This document shows, one piece after another, positions 46,122-55,192 of a DNA stretch of 64,000 bases. The translations under genes and the position numbers were made by a program. Numbering within the stretch: the stretch's first letter is position 1; the number at the start of each line of letters is the position of its first letter. The notes beneath the pieces are model-generated. The model was not told where the DNA came from, ran no database searches, and saw only the letters and a list, made by a program, of their open reading frames with translations. Location of the stretch: positions 36,201 through 100,200 of the forward strand of contig JABDMH010000152.1 in the NCBI GenBank assembly GCA_013001595.1, read 5' to 3'. The stretch comes from Saprospiraceae bacterium (lineage in GTDB: Bacteria > Bacteroidota > Bacteroidia > Chitinophagales > Saprospiraceae).

Positions 46122-46583
46122 ATGATAGGGAAGATCAATACTTCAAGAGGGACCATGACTGTCTCCTTTTATCAGGCAGACGCCCCAAAGGCCGTGGCCA
46201 ATTTTGTGAAGCTTGCTAAAGAGGGTTATTATGATGGGCTGGCTTTCCATCGGGTTATTCCAAACTTCATGATTCAAGGTGGTTGTCCAAATACACGTGA
46301 AGGCAGTACAGGTATGCCTGGTACTGGTGGTCCCGGGTATACGATCGACTGCGAATTAGATGGTGGCAATCAGTATCATGATCGAGGTGTACTTTCCATG
46401 GCGCATGCTGGACGAAACACTGGTGGATCCCAGTTTTTCATTTGTCACAGCAGAGATAACACCGCACACCTAGATGGCAATCATACCTGCTTTGGCAAAG
46501 TAATCGACGGTGAAGACGTGATTGATCAAATCGCCCAAGGGGATCACATTGACTCCATCGTTATTGAAGAGGAAGTTGCATAA
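46122..46583 (+). CDS. peptidyl-prolyl cis-trans isomerase, cyclophilin type
   Basis: 153 residues, one cyclophilin domain. FHRVIPNFMIQGGCP, RGVLSMAHAGRNTGGSQFFI and HLDGNHTCFGKVIDGEDVID are the family's catalytic core. It has no signal peptide, so it is cytoplasmic. It converges with the redoxin gene. Confidence 0.95.
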   Translation: MIGKINTSRGTMTVSFYQADAPKAVANFVKLAKEGYYDGLAFHRVIPNFMIQGGCPNTREGSTGMPGTGGPGYTIDCELDGGNQYHDRGVLSMAHAGRNTGGSQFFICHSRDNTAHLDGNHTCFGKVIDGEDVIDQIAQGDHIDSIVIEEEVA

Positions 46584-46603
46584 GCAGTTACTATCTGCGA
46601 CCT

Positions 46604-47215
46604 CTAAGCTTTCTTTACTTTAATCCCGCACCCAATAGCCTTCGTTTTGGTAGGCTCTGGACTATTGCCATTTTGGATGGCTTCTATGGCTTCACGTACA
46701 TAAGCCTTTTGTACGGATGCCGCATCTTTCGGATTGTCATCAATGGCGCCAGTATAGCGTAATACACGATTGGCATCAAGTAGAAAAACCTCCGGAGTCC
46801 TAGTAGCACCAAACTTTGGAAAAACGATCTGATCAGCGTCGAATAGGTAGGGAAAAGGAAATTCCTTTTCGGTGGCCCGTTGTTTCATTTGTGCAAAGCC
46901 ATCGCCAGGTTTCGATATTGGATCATTTGGATTGACAGCTAATACTGGGAATCCTCGCTCTGCAAAAGTCTGATGCAGCTCAATTAAGCGATCTTCGTAG
47001 AGCTGCGCATAGGGGCAGGTATTGCATGTAAAAACGAGGATCAATCCACCATCACCCATATAATCTGACAGTGAGATCATTTTATCATCGACGCCCTTTA
47101 GTTCGAAGTCGGCTACTACATCTCCAACTTGATAGGCAGTCCCAGGTAATAAGCTCATGGACATAGCGAGGACACTTACTAGAAAAAGCCCGCTGAAGTA
47201 GATCATCTTTTTCAT
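46604..47215 (-). CDS. thioredoxin-fold (redoxin) protein
   Basis: 203 residues with an N-terminal membrane or signal segment (IYFSGLFLVSVLAMSMSLLPG) and a peroxiredoxin-like domain carrying FTCNTCPYAQLYEDR, a CxxC motif at the usual place. FGATRTPEVFLLDANRVLRY is the cis-Pro region. It is probably a periplasmic thiol oxidoreductase. Its start lies two bases after the upstream TlpA-like gene, so the two form an operon. Confidence 0.85.
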   Translation of the reverse strand: MKKMIYFSGLFLVSVLAMSMSLLPGTAYQVGDVVADFELKGVDDKMISLSDYMGDGGLILVFTCNTCPYAQLYEDRLIELHQTFAERGFPVLAVNPNDPISKPGDGFAQMKQRATEKEFPFPYLFDADQIVFPKFGATRTPEVFLLDANRVLRYTGAIDDNPKDAASVQKAYVREAIEAIQNGNSPEPTKTKAIGCGIKVKKA

Positions 47216-47217
47216 AA

Positions 47218-47706
47218 CTAGTTTTTTAAATGAAAGGAATCAATGTATGCAAAGAGATCAGCAGTAGAATCAAAAGATCCTTCTTTAAACTGCCGATCTT
47301 TCTGTCGGTAAAGGATCGTTGCCGGCAAGGCCCCAGTCCAATCTGGATGAACCAAATCAATCCAGGTGTTGGCATCTGGATCATCCAATACAACGACATG
47401 AGCATTGATGGTGTGGTTCTTCAGAAATGGTACCAGCTTTTCATGAACTTGAGTCGCAAAATCCAGGCTTACCAATAGGATTCGAACCGCACGATCTTTA
47501 TATGCTATGTCTGCCTCCTCAAAAAAGGGCAGTTCCTCTACACAAGGTTTGCACCAGGTGGCCCAAAAGTTAAGCACATAGGTAGTGTCTGACTCCAGAT
47601 TCAATGTCTCATTCAATGCAGTAAAATTCAGTATGGGGATCTCGCCAGATTGACTCCGACCAAGAAACGCAAGACTGAGAAATACCACCAATGAGACAAT
47701 TCGCAT
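47218..47706 (-). CDS. TlpA-like thiol-disulfide oxidoreductase
   Basis: About 162 residues from the ATG at 47706 (MRIVSLVVFLSLAFLGRSQ signal); a longer frame to 47811 is open but lacks signal character. The active site is FWATWCKPCVEEL (CxxC). It is an exported TlpA/ResA-type thioredoxin. It forms a two-gene unit with the redoxin downstream, perhaps for periplasmic disulfide reduction. Confidence 0.87.
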   Translation of the reverse strand: MRIVSLVVFLSLAFLGRSQSGEIPILNFTALNETLNLESDTTYVLNFWATWCKPCVEELPFFEEADIAYKDRAVRILLVSLDFATQVHEKLVPFLKNHTINAHVVVLDDPDANTWIDLVHPDWTGALPATILYRQKDRQFKEGSFDSTADLFAYIDSFHLKN

Positions 47707-47825
47707 GTGCAGACCTTGATTCTTTACCACACAAAGTATATCTAAGAGGAAACGCACGTTGCCAAAAACAGATTGTCCTGGACGAGCGTAGTCAAGGCCA
47801 ACTATGAACATATCTCGGGATCTTG

Positions 47826-50800
47826 CTAAACCGTACTTTTTTCCAGATCCACAGCTAGTTCAATACCTTCAAAAAGCTCTACCATTTCCCCCTGTACATC
47901 ATCAACCAAATTGATCTCATTCGCCAACACTTCTGCCCGAATGTATGCGCCATAGTGATCGATCGCGGGCTGGATGGCATCATGTTGCTGCAGGTTGATG
48001 ATGATGCGGTCAGTAACTTCAAAGTCCTTGGACTTGCGTAGATTTTGGATACGGTTTACCAATTCTCTGGCCGTACCTTCAGCCACCAGTTGATCGTCTA
48101 GGGTGGTATCCAGCGCGACGGTAATTGAGCCCTCGTTGGCCACTTGCCATCCGGGTATGTCTTCCGAACTGATGATGAAGTCTTCAAGTGTCAGATCAAT
48201 AGCCTCACCATCAAGATGGAGTTCATAACCTTCTGCTTCCTCTATTTGTGCTATTTGCTCCTGGTCGAATGATCCAATAACCACTGCTGCCTGTTTCATC
48301 TGTTTACCCAGCCGTTTACCCAGCGTTTTAAAGTTGGGTTTTATGTTTTTCTTTATTAGGCCTCCAGTGTCCTTTATGTACTCGATCTGCTTGACATTCA
48401 CCTCAGATAAAATTAGATCTTCAACCGCATCTACCTGTGCCTGATATGAATCATCAAGAATAGGTAATAGAATACGTTTCAGCGGTTGCCTAACACGAAT
48501 GCTTTCCTTTTTTCTCAAAGAGAGCACTAAGGAAGATATTTTCTGAGCATAGGTCATTCGCTGCTCAAGCGCTTCATCGCGCAGATCAACCTTGGCTCCG
48601 GGGAATAGGCTTAAATGCACTGACTCAACAGCTTCTTGACCGGTTACATCATTCAAGTTTTTGTAGAGCCAATCTGCAAAAAAGGGTGCTATAGGTGCAC
48701 TCAACTTTGCTACTGTTACCAAGCAGGTATATAACGTTTGGTAAGCGGATATTTTATCCTCAGAATAGTCTCCTTTCCAAAATCGACGACGACATAGTCT
48801 GACATACCAATTGCTCAGGTGGTCACCAACGAATTCCTGAATCTTTCGTGCGGCATTGGTAGGCTCATATTGCGCAAACTCGGCGTCCACCTCACTGATC
48901 AGCTCCTGGAGCAAGGAAATGATCCACCGATCGATTTCAGGTCGATCAGCTGATTTCATGTCAGGCTCCTGGTAGATAAACTTATCAATGTTGGCATAGA
49001 GACTGAAGAAAGAATAGGTGTTGTACAGGGTTCCAAAAAATTTACGCTGTACTTCACTAATGCCCGCCACGTCAAATTTCAGATTATCCCACGGTTGTGC
49101 ATTTGACACCAGATACCACCTGGTTGCATCAGCTCCGTACTTTGCGATCGTCTCAAATGGTTCTACGGCATTTCCCCAACGCTTAGACATCTTCCGACCA
49201 TCTTTATCTTGAACGACTCCATTTGATACTACATTCTTGAAAGCTACGCTATCGAATGCCATTACCGCAATTGCGTGCAGAGTGAAAAACCAACCTCTAG
49301 TTTGATCCACTCCTTCGGCGATAAAGTCTGCTGGAAAGTTTCTCATAAATACCTCCTTATTTTCGAAGGGATAATGCCATTGGGCATATGGCATTGATCC
49401 ACTATCAAACCATACATCGATCAGGTCCTGTTCTCGAAACATTTTCCTGCCGGTAGGAGAAAGCAAAATGAGGTCATCCATATAAGGCCGATGCAAGTCA
49501 TCTGGAACTTCTTGCGACAATCCCAAGGCAACATTGGCCTGTTCAATACACGTGGCAAGTTCTTCAATCGACCCGATGCAGACTTCTTCCTCCCCATCTG
49601 AGGTTCGCCAGATGGGCAAGGGAATACCCCAAAACCGGGATCTAGATAGGTTCCAATCTTGCAAATTCTCAAGCCAATGCCCAAAACGCTTTTCTCCTGT
49701 ATGCTTTGGCTTCCAATTAATCTGCTTATTGAGTTCTACCATTCGCTCTTTTGCGTCGGTAGATTTGATAAACCAACTGTCTAGTGGGTAATAAAGAACG
49801 GGCTTGTCGGTTCTCCAGCAATGTGGATAGCTGTGGCTATACTTTTGAACATTGAAAGCTTTGTTTTCTTTCTTCAGTTGAACAGTGATGTCAATGTCCA
49901 CATTGACATAAGCAGGGTCATCCCGATAATTCTTGACATAGCGCCCAGCATAAAGACCTGCGTCTTCGGTAAACTTTCCTTGCGTATCTACTAATGTAAG
50001 GCTACCAATTCCATGCTTCTTCGCGACCCGCATATCATCCGCACCAAATGAAGGTGCCAGATGTACGATGCCGGTCCCATCTTCGGTAGTGACGAAATCG
50101 CCCAGCAATACTCGGAACGCATCACCATCAGAAGGCTGAGCAAATGGTAAAAGCTGTTCATAGCGGATTCCTTCCAGCTCTGCACCAGTGAATTGTGCCG
50201 TCACCTTATAGGGAATTACCTTGTCATCAGGTTGATAGTCTGCAAGATTCTTTTCTGCTTGCTCTACAGAAAACCACCTTCCCAACAGGTCTTTAGCCAA
50301 AATTAGATTGACCTTTTGCCGGGTATAAGGATTGAAGGTAGCTACACGCACATAAATGACTTTTTTTCCGACGGCGAGCGCAGTGTTGGAGGGCAACGTC
50401 CATGGTGTAGTAGTCCATGCCAAAAAATGAACATCTGCATCCGGCGCTAGGTCCTGATAGATATGATTAGATTGCTCATTTCTAACCGCTTTAAATTGAG
50501 CTACCGCCGAAATGTCTTTCACATCACGGTATGCTCCCGGCATATTCAATTCGTGCGAGCTCAGACCAGTACCAGCTGCCGGCGAATATGGCTGAATGGT
50601 ATAGCCCTTATACAGGTAGCCCTTATCATATAGTCTCTTCAGCAGAAACCAAACAGTCTCGATGTACGAATTTTCAAAAGTGATATAGGGATTTTCAAGA
50701 TCGACCCAATAACCCATTTTCCGCGTGAGGTCATCCCAAATGTCTTTATAACGCATCACTGTTTGACGACATTGAGCGTTATACTCAGCTACAGAGATGG

Positions 50801-51125
50801 ACTTTCCGATATCTTCCTTAGTAATACCCAGCTCTTTTTCAACGGCCAACTCTACAGGTAAACCGTGGGTATCCCATCCACCCTTGCGTAAAACAGATTT
50901 ACCCTTCATCGTCTGATAGCGGCAGAATAGATCCTTAACAGTGCGACCTATCACATGATGTATGCCGGGTTTGCCATTGGCCGAAGGTGGTCCTTCATAA
51001 AATACAAAGGAAGGACCCCTATTGGGATCAATGCTTTGCTTGAAAACATTGTTTTCATGCCAGTAGTCAGAGATTTGTTTATCGATGGATGGAAGATCTA
51101 ACTTCTTGTAAGTGCTGTAGCTCAT
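47826..51125 (-). CDS. ileS: isoleucine--tRNA ligase
   Basis: About 1099 residues from the ATG at 51125 (MSYSTYKKLDLP). The HIGH region is PPSANGKPGIHHVIGR and the KMSKS loop GRKMSKRWGN. The large insert between them holds the editing domain, and TWDLP-like and anticodon-binding parts follow. An upstream ATG at 51152 falls inside the -7 box at 51150-51157, so the downstream start is preferred. It charges tRNA-Ile. Confidence 0.96.
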   Translation of the reverse strand: MSYSTYKKLDLPSIDKQISDYWHENNVFKQSIDPNRGPSFVFYEGPPSANGKPGIHHVIGRTVKDLFCRYQTMKGKSVLRKGGWDTHGLPVELAVEKELGITKEDIGKSISVAEYNAQCRQTVMRYKDIWDDLTRKMGYWVDLENPYITFENSYIETVWFLLKRLYDKGYLYKGYTIQPYSPAAGTGLSSHELNMPGAYRDVKDISAVAQFKAVRNEQSNHIYQDLAPDADVHFLAWTTTPWTLPSNTALAVGKKVIYVRVATFNPYTRQKVNLILAKDLLGRWFSVEQAEKNLADYQPDDKVIPYKVTAQFTGAELEGIRYEQLLPFAQPSDGDAFRVLLGDFVTTEDGTGIVHLAPSFGADDMRVAKKHGIGSLTLVDTQGKFTEDAGLYAGRYVKNYRDDPAYVNVDIDITVQLKKENKAFNVQKYSHSYPHCWRTDKPVLYYPLDSWFIKSTDAKERMVELNKQINWKPKHTGEKRFGHWLENLQDWNLSRSRFWGIPLPIWRTSDGEEEVCIGSIEELATCIEQANVALGLSQEVPDDLHRPYMDDLILLSPTGRKMFREQDLIDVWFDSGSMPYAQWHYPFENKEVFMRNFPADFIAEGVDQTRGWFFTLHAIAVMAFDSVAFKNVVSNGVVQDKDGRKMSKRWGNAVEPFETIAKYGADATRWYLVSNAQPWDNLKFDVAGISEVQRKFFGTLYNTYSFFSLYANIDKFIYQEPDMKSADRPEIDRWIISLLQELISEVDAEFAQYEPTNAARKIQEFVGDHLSNWYVRLCRRRFWKGDYSEDKISAYQTLYTCLVTVAKLSAPIAPFFADWLYKNLNDVTGQEAVESVHLSLFPGAKVDLRDEALEQRMTYAQKISSLVLSLRKKESIRVRQPLKRILLPILDDSYQAQVDAVEDLILSEVNVKQIEYIKDTGGLIKKNIKPNFKTLGKRLGKQMKQAAVVIGSFDQEQIAQIEEAEGYELHLDGEAIDLTLEDFIISSEDIPGWQVANEGSITVALDTTLDDQLVAEGTARELVNRIQNLRKSKDFEVTDRIIINLQQHDAIQPAIDHYGAYIRAEVLANEINLVDDVQGEMVELFEGIELAVDLEKSTV

Positions 51126-51149
51126 CGTGGGTACCTGCAAATTTGGCCA

Positions 51150-51157
51150 CAAAGATA
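51150..51157 (-). promoter_or_regulatory. ileS promoter -7 box
   Basis: The minus strand reads TATCTTTG, an exact TAnnTTTG match about 25 bases before the ileS ATG. Confidence 0.55.
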
Positions 51158-51235
51158 GCAGATCCTATGCTAGAGCAATAAAAAAGAAGGCGGCCTGTAC
51201 ACACAGAAGATGTATACCGCTAGATCAAAGAAGAC

Positions 51236-51276
51236 AAAAAAAGACCGGCTCTTTCCCCCTATGTTAAGAACCGGTC
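51236..51276 (-). terminator. intrinsic terminator of the orphan minus-strand unit
   Basis: On the minus strand, GACCGGTTCTT and AAGAGCCGGTC form an 11-bp stem (one G-U) around a 12-base loop, followed by seven U (51236-51242). No annotated gene ends here; the nearest minus-strand promoter is at 51473-51504. Confidence 0.72.
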
Positions 51277-51466
51277 CAGACCATGAGATAATTGACGTGT
51301 GCTTATTTATATCTTAATACGTTCCAGTTTATTTTTCAGTGACGTATATGCTCACTTATTGCATAATACATGCCAAACTCCTCTTTCATGAGAAAAAATT
51401 TAAATAAATTTTCCTCCTATTCTTTATTAGTCTGACAATCAATAATATACTTATTACGATTAATTT
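51243..51466 (-). ncRNA. candidate small transcript between ileS and htpG
   Basis: A predicted transcript of about 230 bases runs from the consensus promoter at 51473-51504 to the terminator at 51236-51276. It overlaps no known gene on either strand. It could be a regulatory RNA or the message for the 17-codon ORF at 51336-51389. No known RNA family is recognised by eye. Confidence 0.45.
51336..51389 (-). CDS. candidate 17-residue small protein
   Basis: An ATG at 51389 opens 17 codons, MKEEFGMYYAISEHIRH, ending in TGA. It lies in the middle of the predicted orphan transcript, with an AT-rich run directly upstream (usual for Bacteroidota initiation) and an AGGAGGA sequence about 25 bases before the ATG. 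The peptide is charged with an amphipathic middle. Whether it is translated is not known. Confidence 0.35.
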   Translation of the reverse strand: MKEEFGMYYAISEHIRH

Positions 51467-51472
51467 ACATAT

Positions 51473-51504
51473 CAAATGTAAGTTCTTTCTTTCGATTATG
51501 CAAA
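51473..51504 (-). promoter_or_regulatory. full Bacteroidota promoter of the orphan transcript
   Basis: On the minus strand TTTG (51504-51501), a 20-base spacer and TACATTTG (51480-51473) match the -33/-7 consensus with the same spacing as the fni promoter. The predicted start is near 51466. Confidence 0.65.
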
Positions 51505-51843
51505 CAATCACAATAAATTTTTAACTGTCAATTATTAATTGCCTCAACACCAACTGATGCATACCCTAGTTACATTGGAAAAATAGGTCAGAGCACGCAC
51601 GTGCCAGCTCCAACTCAAAAAGGAGCTTTTGTATCACACACAAGATTCCCTTCTACTTATAAACTAATAGGTACAACAAGTGCAAAGTTGGCAGTACGCT
51701 CAAACAAAGTAGGGAGTAATTGATGCAATATGGCGTCCTTTAGGGCTACAAGTAGTCATTTTGTCAGGTATTTATGTGGTGGCATACGATTTGACCTTTC
51801 ATTCTCAGTTTTCAGTGACAACTTAAATAAACGAGATAATACC
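51505..51843. other. htpG upstream region
   Basis: Apart from the orphan unit, the 718-base ileS-htpG gap holds an AT-rich stretch and a small hairpin AGCTCC/GGAGCT with trailing TTTTG (about 51607-51632). No exact TAnnTTTG box precedes htpG on the plus strand, which may fit a heat-shock-type promoter. An open frame back to 51730 is in phase with htpG but is not needed for the protein. Confidence 0.4.
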
Positions 51844-53709
51844 ATGCAGAAAGGAGCCATATCAGTAGAAACTCAGAACATCTTTCCCATAATCAAGAAG
51901 TTTCTCTACTCAGACCACGACATCTTCTTAAGAGAGTTGATCAGCAATGCGATTGATGCAACTCAGAAGTTGAAAACCCTTGCTAACAAGGGCGTTATTA
52001 AAAGTGAATTGGGAGATCTCACCATCGATATTATGGTAGACAAAGATGCCAAGACCATAACCATCAGAGATCGAGGTATTGGCATGACGGATGAGGAAGT
52101 AAAGAAGTATCTCAATCAAGTGGCGTTTTCTAGTGCTGAAGAATTTGTGAAGAAATACAAAGCCGACAATACCATCATCGGCCATTTTGGGCTAGGATTC
52201 TATTCAGCATTTATGGTAGCAGATCAGGTTGAGGTCTTCTCTAAGTCTTACCGTAAAAATGCCAAAACCGTACGCTGGGAATGTGATGGAGAACCTGAGT
52301 ACAGTCTGGAATATATCGATAGTAAGGTGAGGGGGACAGATGTAGTCCTACACCTCAATGATGACAGCACAGAGTTTCTTGAGGACAGTCGCATTGCTGA
52401 CTTACTCAAAAAATACTGCCGCTTCCTTCCCATACCTATCAGGTTTGGAACGAAGACTGAAACCGAATATAAAGGCGAGGGAGAAGAGCGCGAGGAGATC
52501 AAAACAGAGGTAGACAACATTATCAACAATCCAACACCTACTTGGAAGAAATCACCAAGGAGCCTGAAAGAGGAAGACTACCTATCCTTCTACCAAGAGC
52601 TCTATCCTTATAGCCAGCCACCTCTGTTTTGGATCCATTTGAATATTGACTATCCATTTAACCTTACTGGAATATTATATTTTCCGAAACTCTCACAACA
52701 GCTGGAAGTACAAAAAAATAAGATCCAGTTATACAGCAATCAAGTCTACGTAACCGATGATGTCAAGGATATCGTGCCAGAGTTTCTGACCCTATTACAT
52801 GGGGTTATAGACTCTCCAGATATTCCATTGAATGTATCTCGAAGCTACCTACAAAGCGATCATAATGTCAAAAAAATTACGACTTACATCACCAAAAAGG
52901 TGTCAGAGAAACTGCAATCACTGTTTAAGAAAGACCGTGAAGCATATGAGAAGAAATGGGACGAAATAGCACCCATTGTTAAGTACGGAATGATTACGGA
53001 AGATAAATTCTATGCCAAAGCCACCAAATTCGGCCTACTAAAAAATACCGACGGCGAATATGCGACCATCGAAGAGTATAAAGAGAAGGTAAAAGACAAG
53101 CAGACGGATAAGCATGAGAAGATTGTGATGATCTACGCCAATCAAGAGAAGGATCAAGACACCTTTATCAAGGCGGCAAAAGACAGGAGTTACGATGTGT
53201 TGGTATTTGATCAGATTATTGACAATCACTTCATTCAACATATTGAGCAGAAAGAAGACAAATTGGTCTTTGTACGGGTAGATTCGGATACGCCTGACAA
53301 CCTTATTCAGACGGACGATGCCATAGAATCTGTACTGACTGAAAAAGAGGAGGAAAAAGTAAAAAGCCTCTTTGAAGAAACCTTGGGCAAGGATGGCAAT
53401 AGCATCCAATTAAAAGCCATGAGTGAAAATGATCATCCTGTGGTCATTACCAGACCTGAATTTATGCGCCGTATGCAAGACATGCAACGTCTTCAAGGAA
53501 TGGGAGATATGAATATGCCAGAGATGCACAACCTGGTGATAAACAGTAATCACCCTTTGATTGCCGGCAAGCTGCTCAAGATGCGAAGCCAAGAGAAGAA
53601 AGCTGATTTCGTAAAGTATCTACACGACCTGGCGCGGCTTAATCAGCAGATGTTAAAGGGATCCGAACTTACTGACTTTATTGAGCGTAGTCTTTCTATA
53701 GTCAGCTAA
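51844..53709 (+). CDS. htpG: molecular chaperone HtpG (Hsp90)
   Basis: About 621 residues from the ATG at 51844 (MQKGAISVETQNIFP). The N-terminal GHKL ATPase carries ELISNAIDATQKL, DRGIGMT and GHFGLGFYSAF. The middle domain has ILYFPK and SRSYLQSD. The C-terminal dimerisation domain lacks MEEVD, as in all bacterial Hsp90. The 38-residue upstream in-frame extension is not Hsp90-like and is excluded. Confidence 0.96.
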   Translation: MQKGAISVETQNIFPIIKKFLYSDHDIFLRELISNAIDATQKLKTLANKGVIKSELGDLTIDIMVDKDAKTITIRDRGIGMTDEEVKKYLNQVAFSSAEEFVKKYKADNTIIGHFGLGFYSAFMVADQVEVFSKSYRKNAKTVRWECDGEPEYSLEYIDSKVRGTDVVLHLNDDSTEFLEDSRIADLLKKYCRFLPIPIRFGTKTETEYKGEGEEREEIKTEVDNIINNPTPTWKKSPRSLKEEDYLSFYQELYPYSQPPLFWIHLNIDYPFNLTGILYFPKLSQQLEVQKNKIQLYSNQVYVTDDVKDIVPEFLTLLHGVIDSPDIPLNVSRSYLQSDHNVKKITTYITKKVSEKLQSLFKKDREAYEKKWDEIAPIVKYGMITEDKFYAKATKFGLLKNTDGEYATIEEYKEKVKDKQTDKHEKIVMIYANQEKDQDTFIKAAKDRSYDVLVFDQIIDNHFIQHIEQKEDKLVFVRVDSDTPDNLIQTDDAIESVLTEKEEEKVKSLFEETLGKDGNSIQLKAMSENDHPVVITRPEFMRRMQDMQRLQGMGDMNMPEMHNLVINSNHPLIAGKLLKMRSQEKKADFVKYLHDLARLNQQMLKGSELTDFIERSLSIVS

Positions 53710-53751
53710 AAGGGAATTCATGTAAGCAAATGAGGATTCCATCTTTTGAAG

Positions 53752-53777
53752 TCAGGTGTGAACTAATTGACACCTGA
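53752..53777. terminator. hairpin shared by htpG and the DUF4837 gene
   Basis: Arms TCAGGTGT / ACACCTGA with a 10-base loop overlap the last codons of the converging DUF4837 gene. There is no strong U-tract; it is a possible bidirectional terminator. Confidence 0.35.
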
Positions 53778-54857
53778 TTTCAAATCAAAGGACTGTAGTA
53801 CCTGTTCTAAATAGAGCATAAAGTTTCGTTTGCGTTCTCCAGGTGCCAATACGAAAGCATTGAGTATGATCACTTCATCCCTTTGCTCGTCTAAAATTAG
53901 ATAGGTGATGAATGGGCCGCCCATGAAGTCACCTACCATCTCCCATATACCCCTTGCCTCCACTGTATAGTGATCGCCCAATTGAATAGATTGAGTGAAC
54001 ACTGGAAGATCTACGTCGTTGACGCGCATATAACTGTTTTCAAGGGTACTGCTCACATATTTTTTGCCCAATTCATTCTGGAGTGCAAGAATGTTCGCTT
54101 TTGTAAACTGGTCTTGAGCCATATATGGCCGTTTGTGTATCAAGATGTTGGACACGGCTACATCTCCTTCATAAATCAACCACAAGGTTGAGTCGTCTTC
54201 GATATTGATGTCAAAAGTTGAAGGAATTTTCAGGTAGAATCCAAATTGGCTTTGAATCTTATTGATGATCGGATGATTTACTCCACCTAGATACACTGAA
54301 GCATCAATCTGTTCTTCATAGTGGTTTTGTACGACTTTGGCAATGGAGGTGAATTTTTTGATCAGTTGGTCGACGAGATTTTGTTCGCTAGATCCAAAAA
54401 GATACACGAGCAATTGGTCCTTAGCCCAACGATCATGACCTACATTGGTGCTATAATCTTCCTCCCTCATCGCCCTTGCCGTCTTCTCTTCCCCAATGTC
54501 TTTGCGAATCATTTGGCTGGTTGAGGATTCATCATTTGATAGATCAGCTACGACTAAATAAGCCTTCAGTTCCTTGCGTACCGGTTCGCCAATGAGCTCA
54601 TCAGGAGTAAAATGCTTAAGGTCAAATAGCGCTTCAGGCTGTGGTAAAATCGGAAAAGCAGAACCAAAGTAGTATCTAATGCTATCTCCAATAGGTCCAT
54701 TCCACAATTCTTCATCTGCGATTACCGACAATTGATTCAATGACCCAACAGCTAGGGGTGTAGGCTCCATTCTTTTTCTTGCCTCTTCCGTACAACCCAC
54801 TATGGTTATTACCAAAACCAGCACAAGAGAAAAGGCTCTAAAGAAATAAGTCATCAT
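53763..54857 (-). CDS. DUF4837 family lipoprotein
   Basis: 364 residues. The lipobox is TIVGC near residue 22. The mature protein matches DUF4837, a Bacteroidota family: YYFGSAFPILPQPE early, then TFDINIEDDSTLWL and the closing ARGIWEMVGDFMGGPF with APGERKRNFMLYLEQVL. The function is unknown. Two adjacent ATG codons (54857, 54854) are equivalent starts. Confidence 0.85.
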   Translation of the reverse strand: MMTYFFRAFSLVLVLVITIVGCTEEARKRMEPTPLAVGSLNQLSVIADEELWNGPIGDSIRYYFGSAFPILPQPEALFDLKHFTPDELIGEPVRKELKAYLVVADLSNDESSTSQMIRKDIGEEKTARAMREEDYSTNVGHDRWAKDQLLVYLFGSSEQNLVDQLIKKFTSIAKVVQNHYEEQIDASVYLGGVNHPIINKIQSQFGFYLKIPSTFDINIEDDSTLWLIYEGDVAVSNILIHKRPYMAQDQFTKANILALQNELGKKYVSSTLENSYMRVNDVDLPVFTQSIQLGDHYTVEARGIWEMVGDFMGGPFITYLILDEQRDEVIILNAFVLAPGERKRNFMLYLEQVLQSFDLKSGVN

Positions 54858-55192
54858 ACAGTTTTGAATTTAAAACATAGATGTGTCTATCTTATCCCTT
54901 GGCGTATGTCAGATTGGATCTAAGATAGATTGTCAAGATAAGACCTTAATCTCAAATCCATAATACAAAGAAAGTTGTAGTTCTGAAATCTAAACCTGCC
55001 AAGGCTAAGGTCATCAATTTTTACATGAGCTGGATGGATAGAATATGCCGGACTGCCCTGTTGCAGCAAAAAGATCACCTATATCTCCGGCAATATCTTG
55101 CTCATAATGTAAATTCTAATGAAGATTTCAGCCAATAAACCAACCACTGAAATATTGGAATTAACTACAAACCCTCAACGGTGGTAGGCCTA
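54858..55192. other. intergenic stretch, nothing recognised
   Basis: 335 bases between two minus-strand genes. I find no ORF, RNA fold or clear TAnnTTTG box. A weak TATCTTGA (minus) lies near 54933-54940. Confidence 0.45.

Noticed and set aside
47707..47811. N-terminal extension of the TlpA-like protein
   Set aside because: The signal peptide begins at 47706; the extension is polar and would bury it.
51730..51843. In-frame extension of htpG to 51730
   Set aside because: The 38 extra residues are not Hsp90-like, and ATG 51844 begins the conserved MQKGAISVETQ block.
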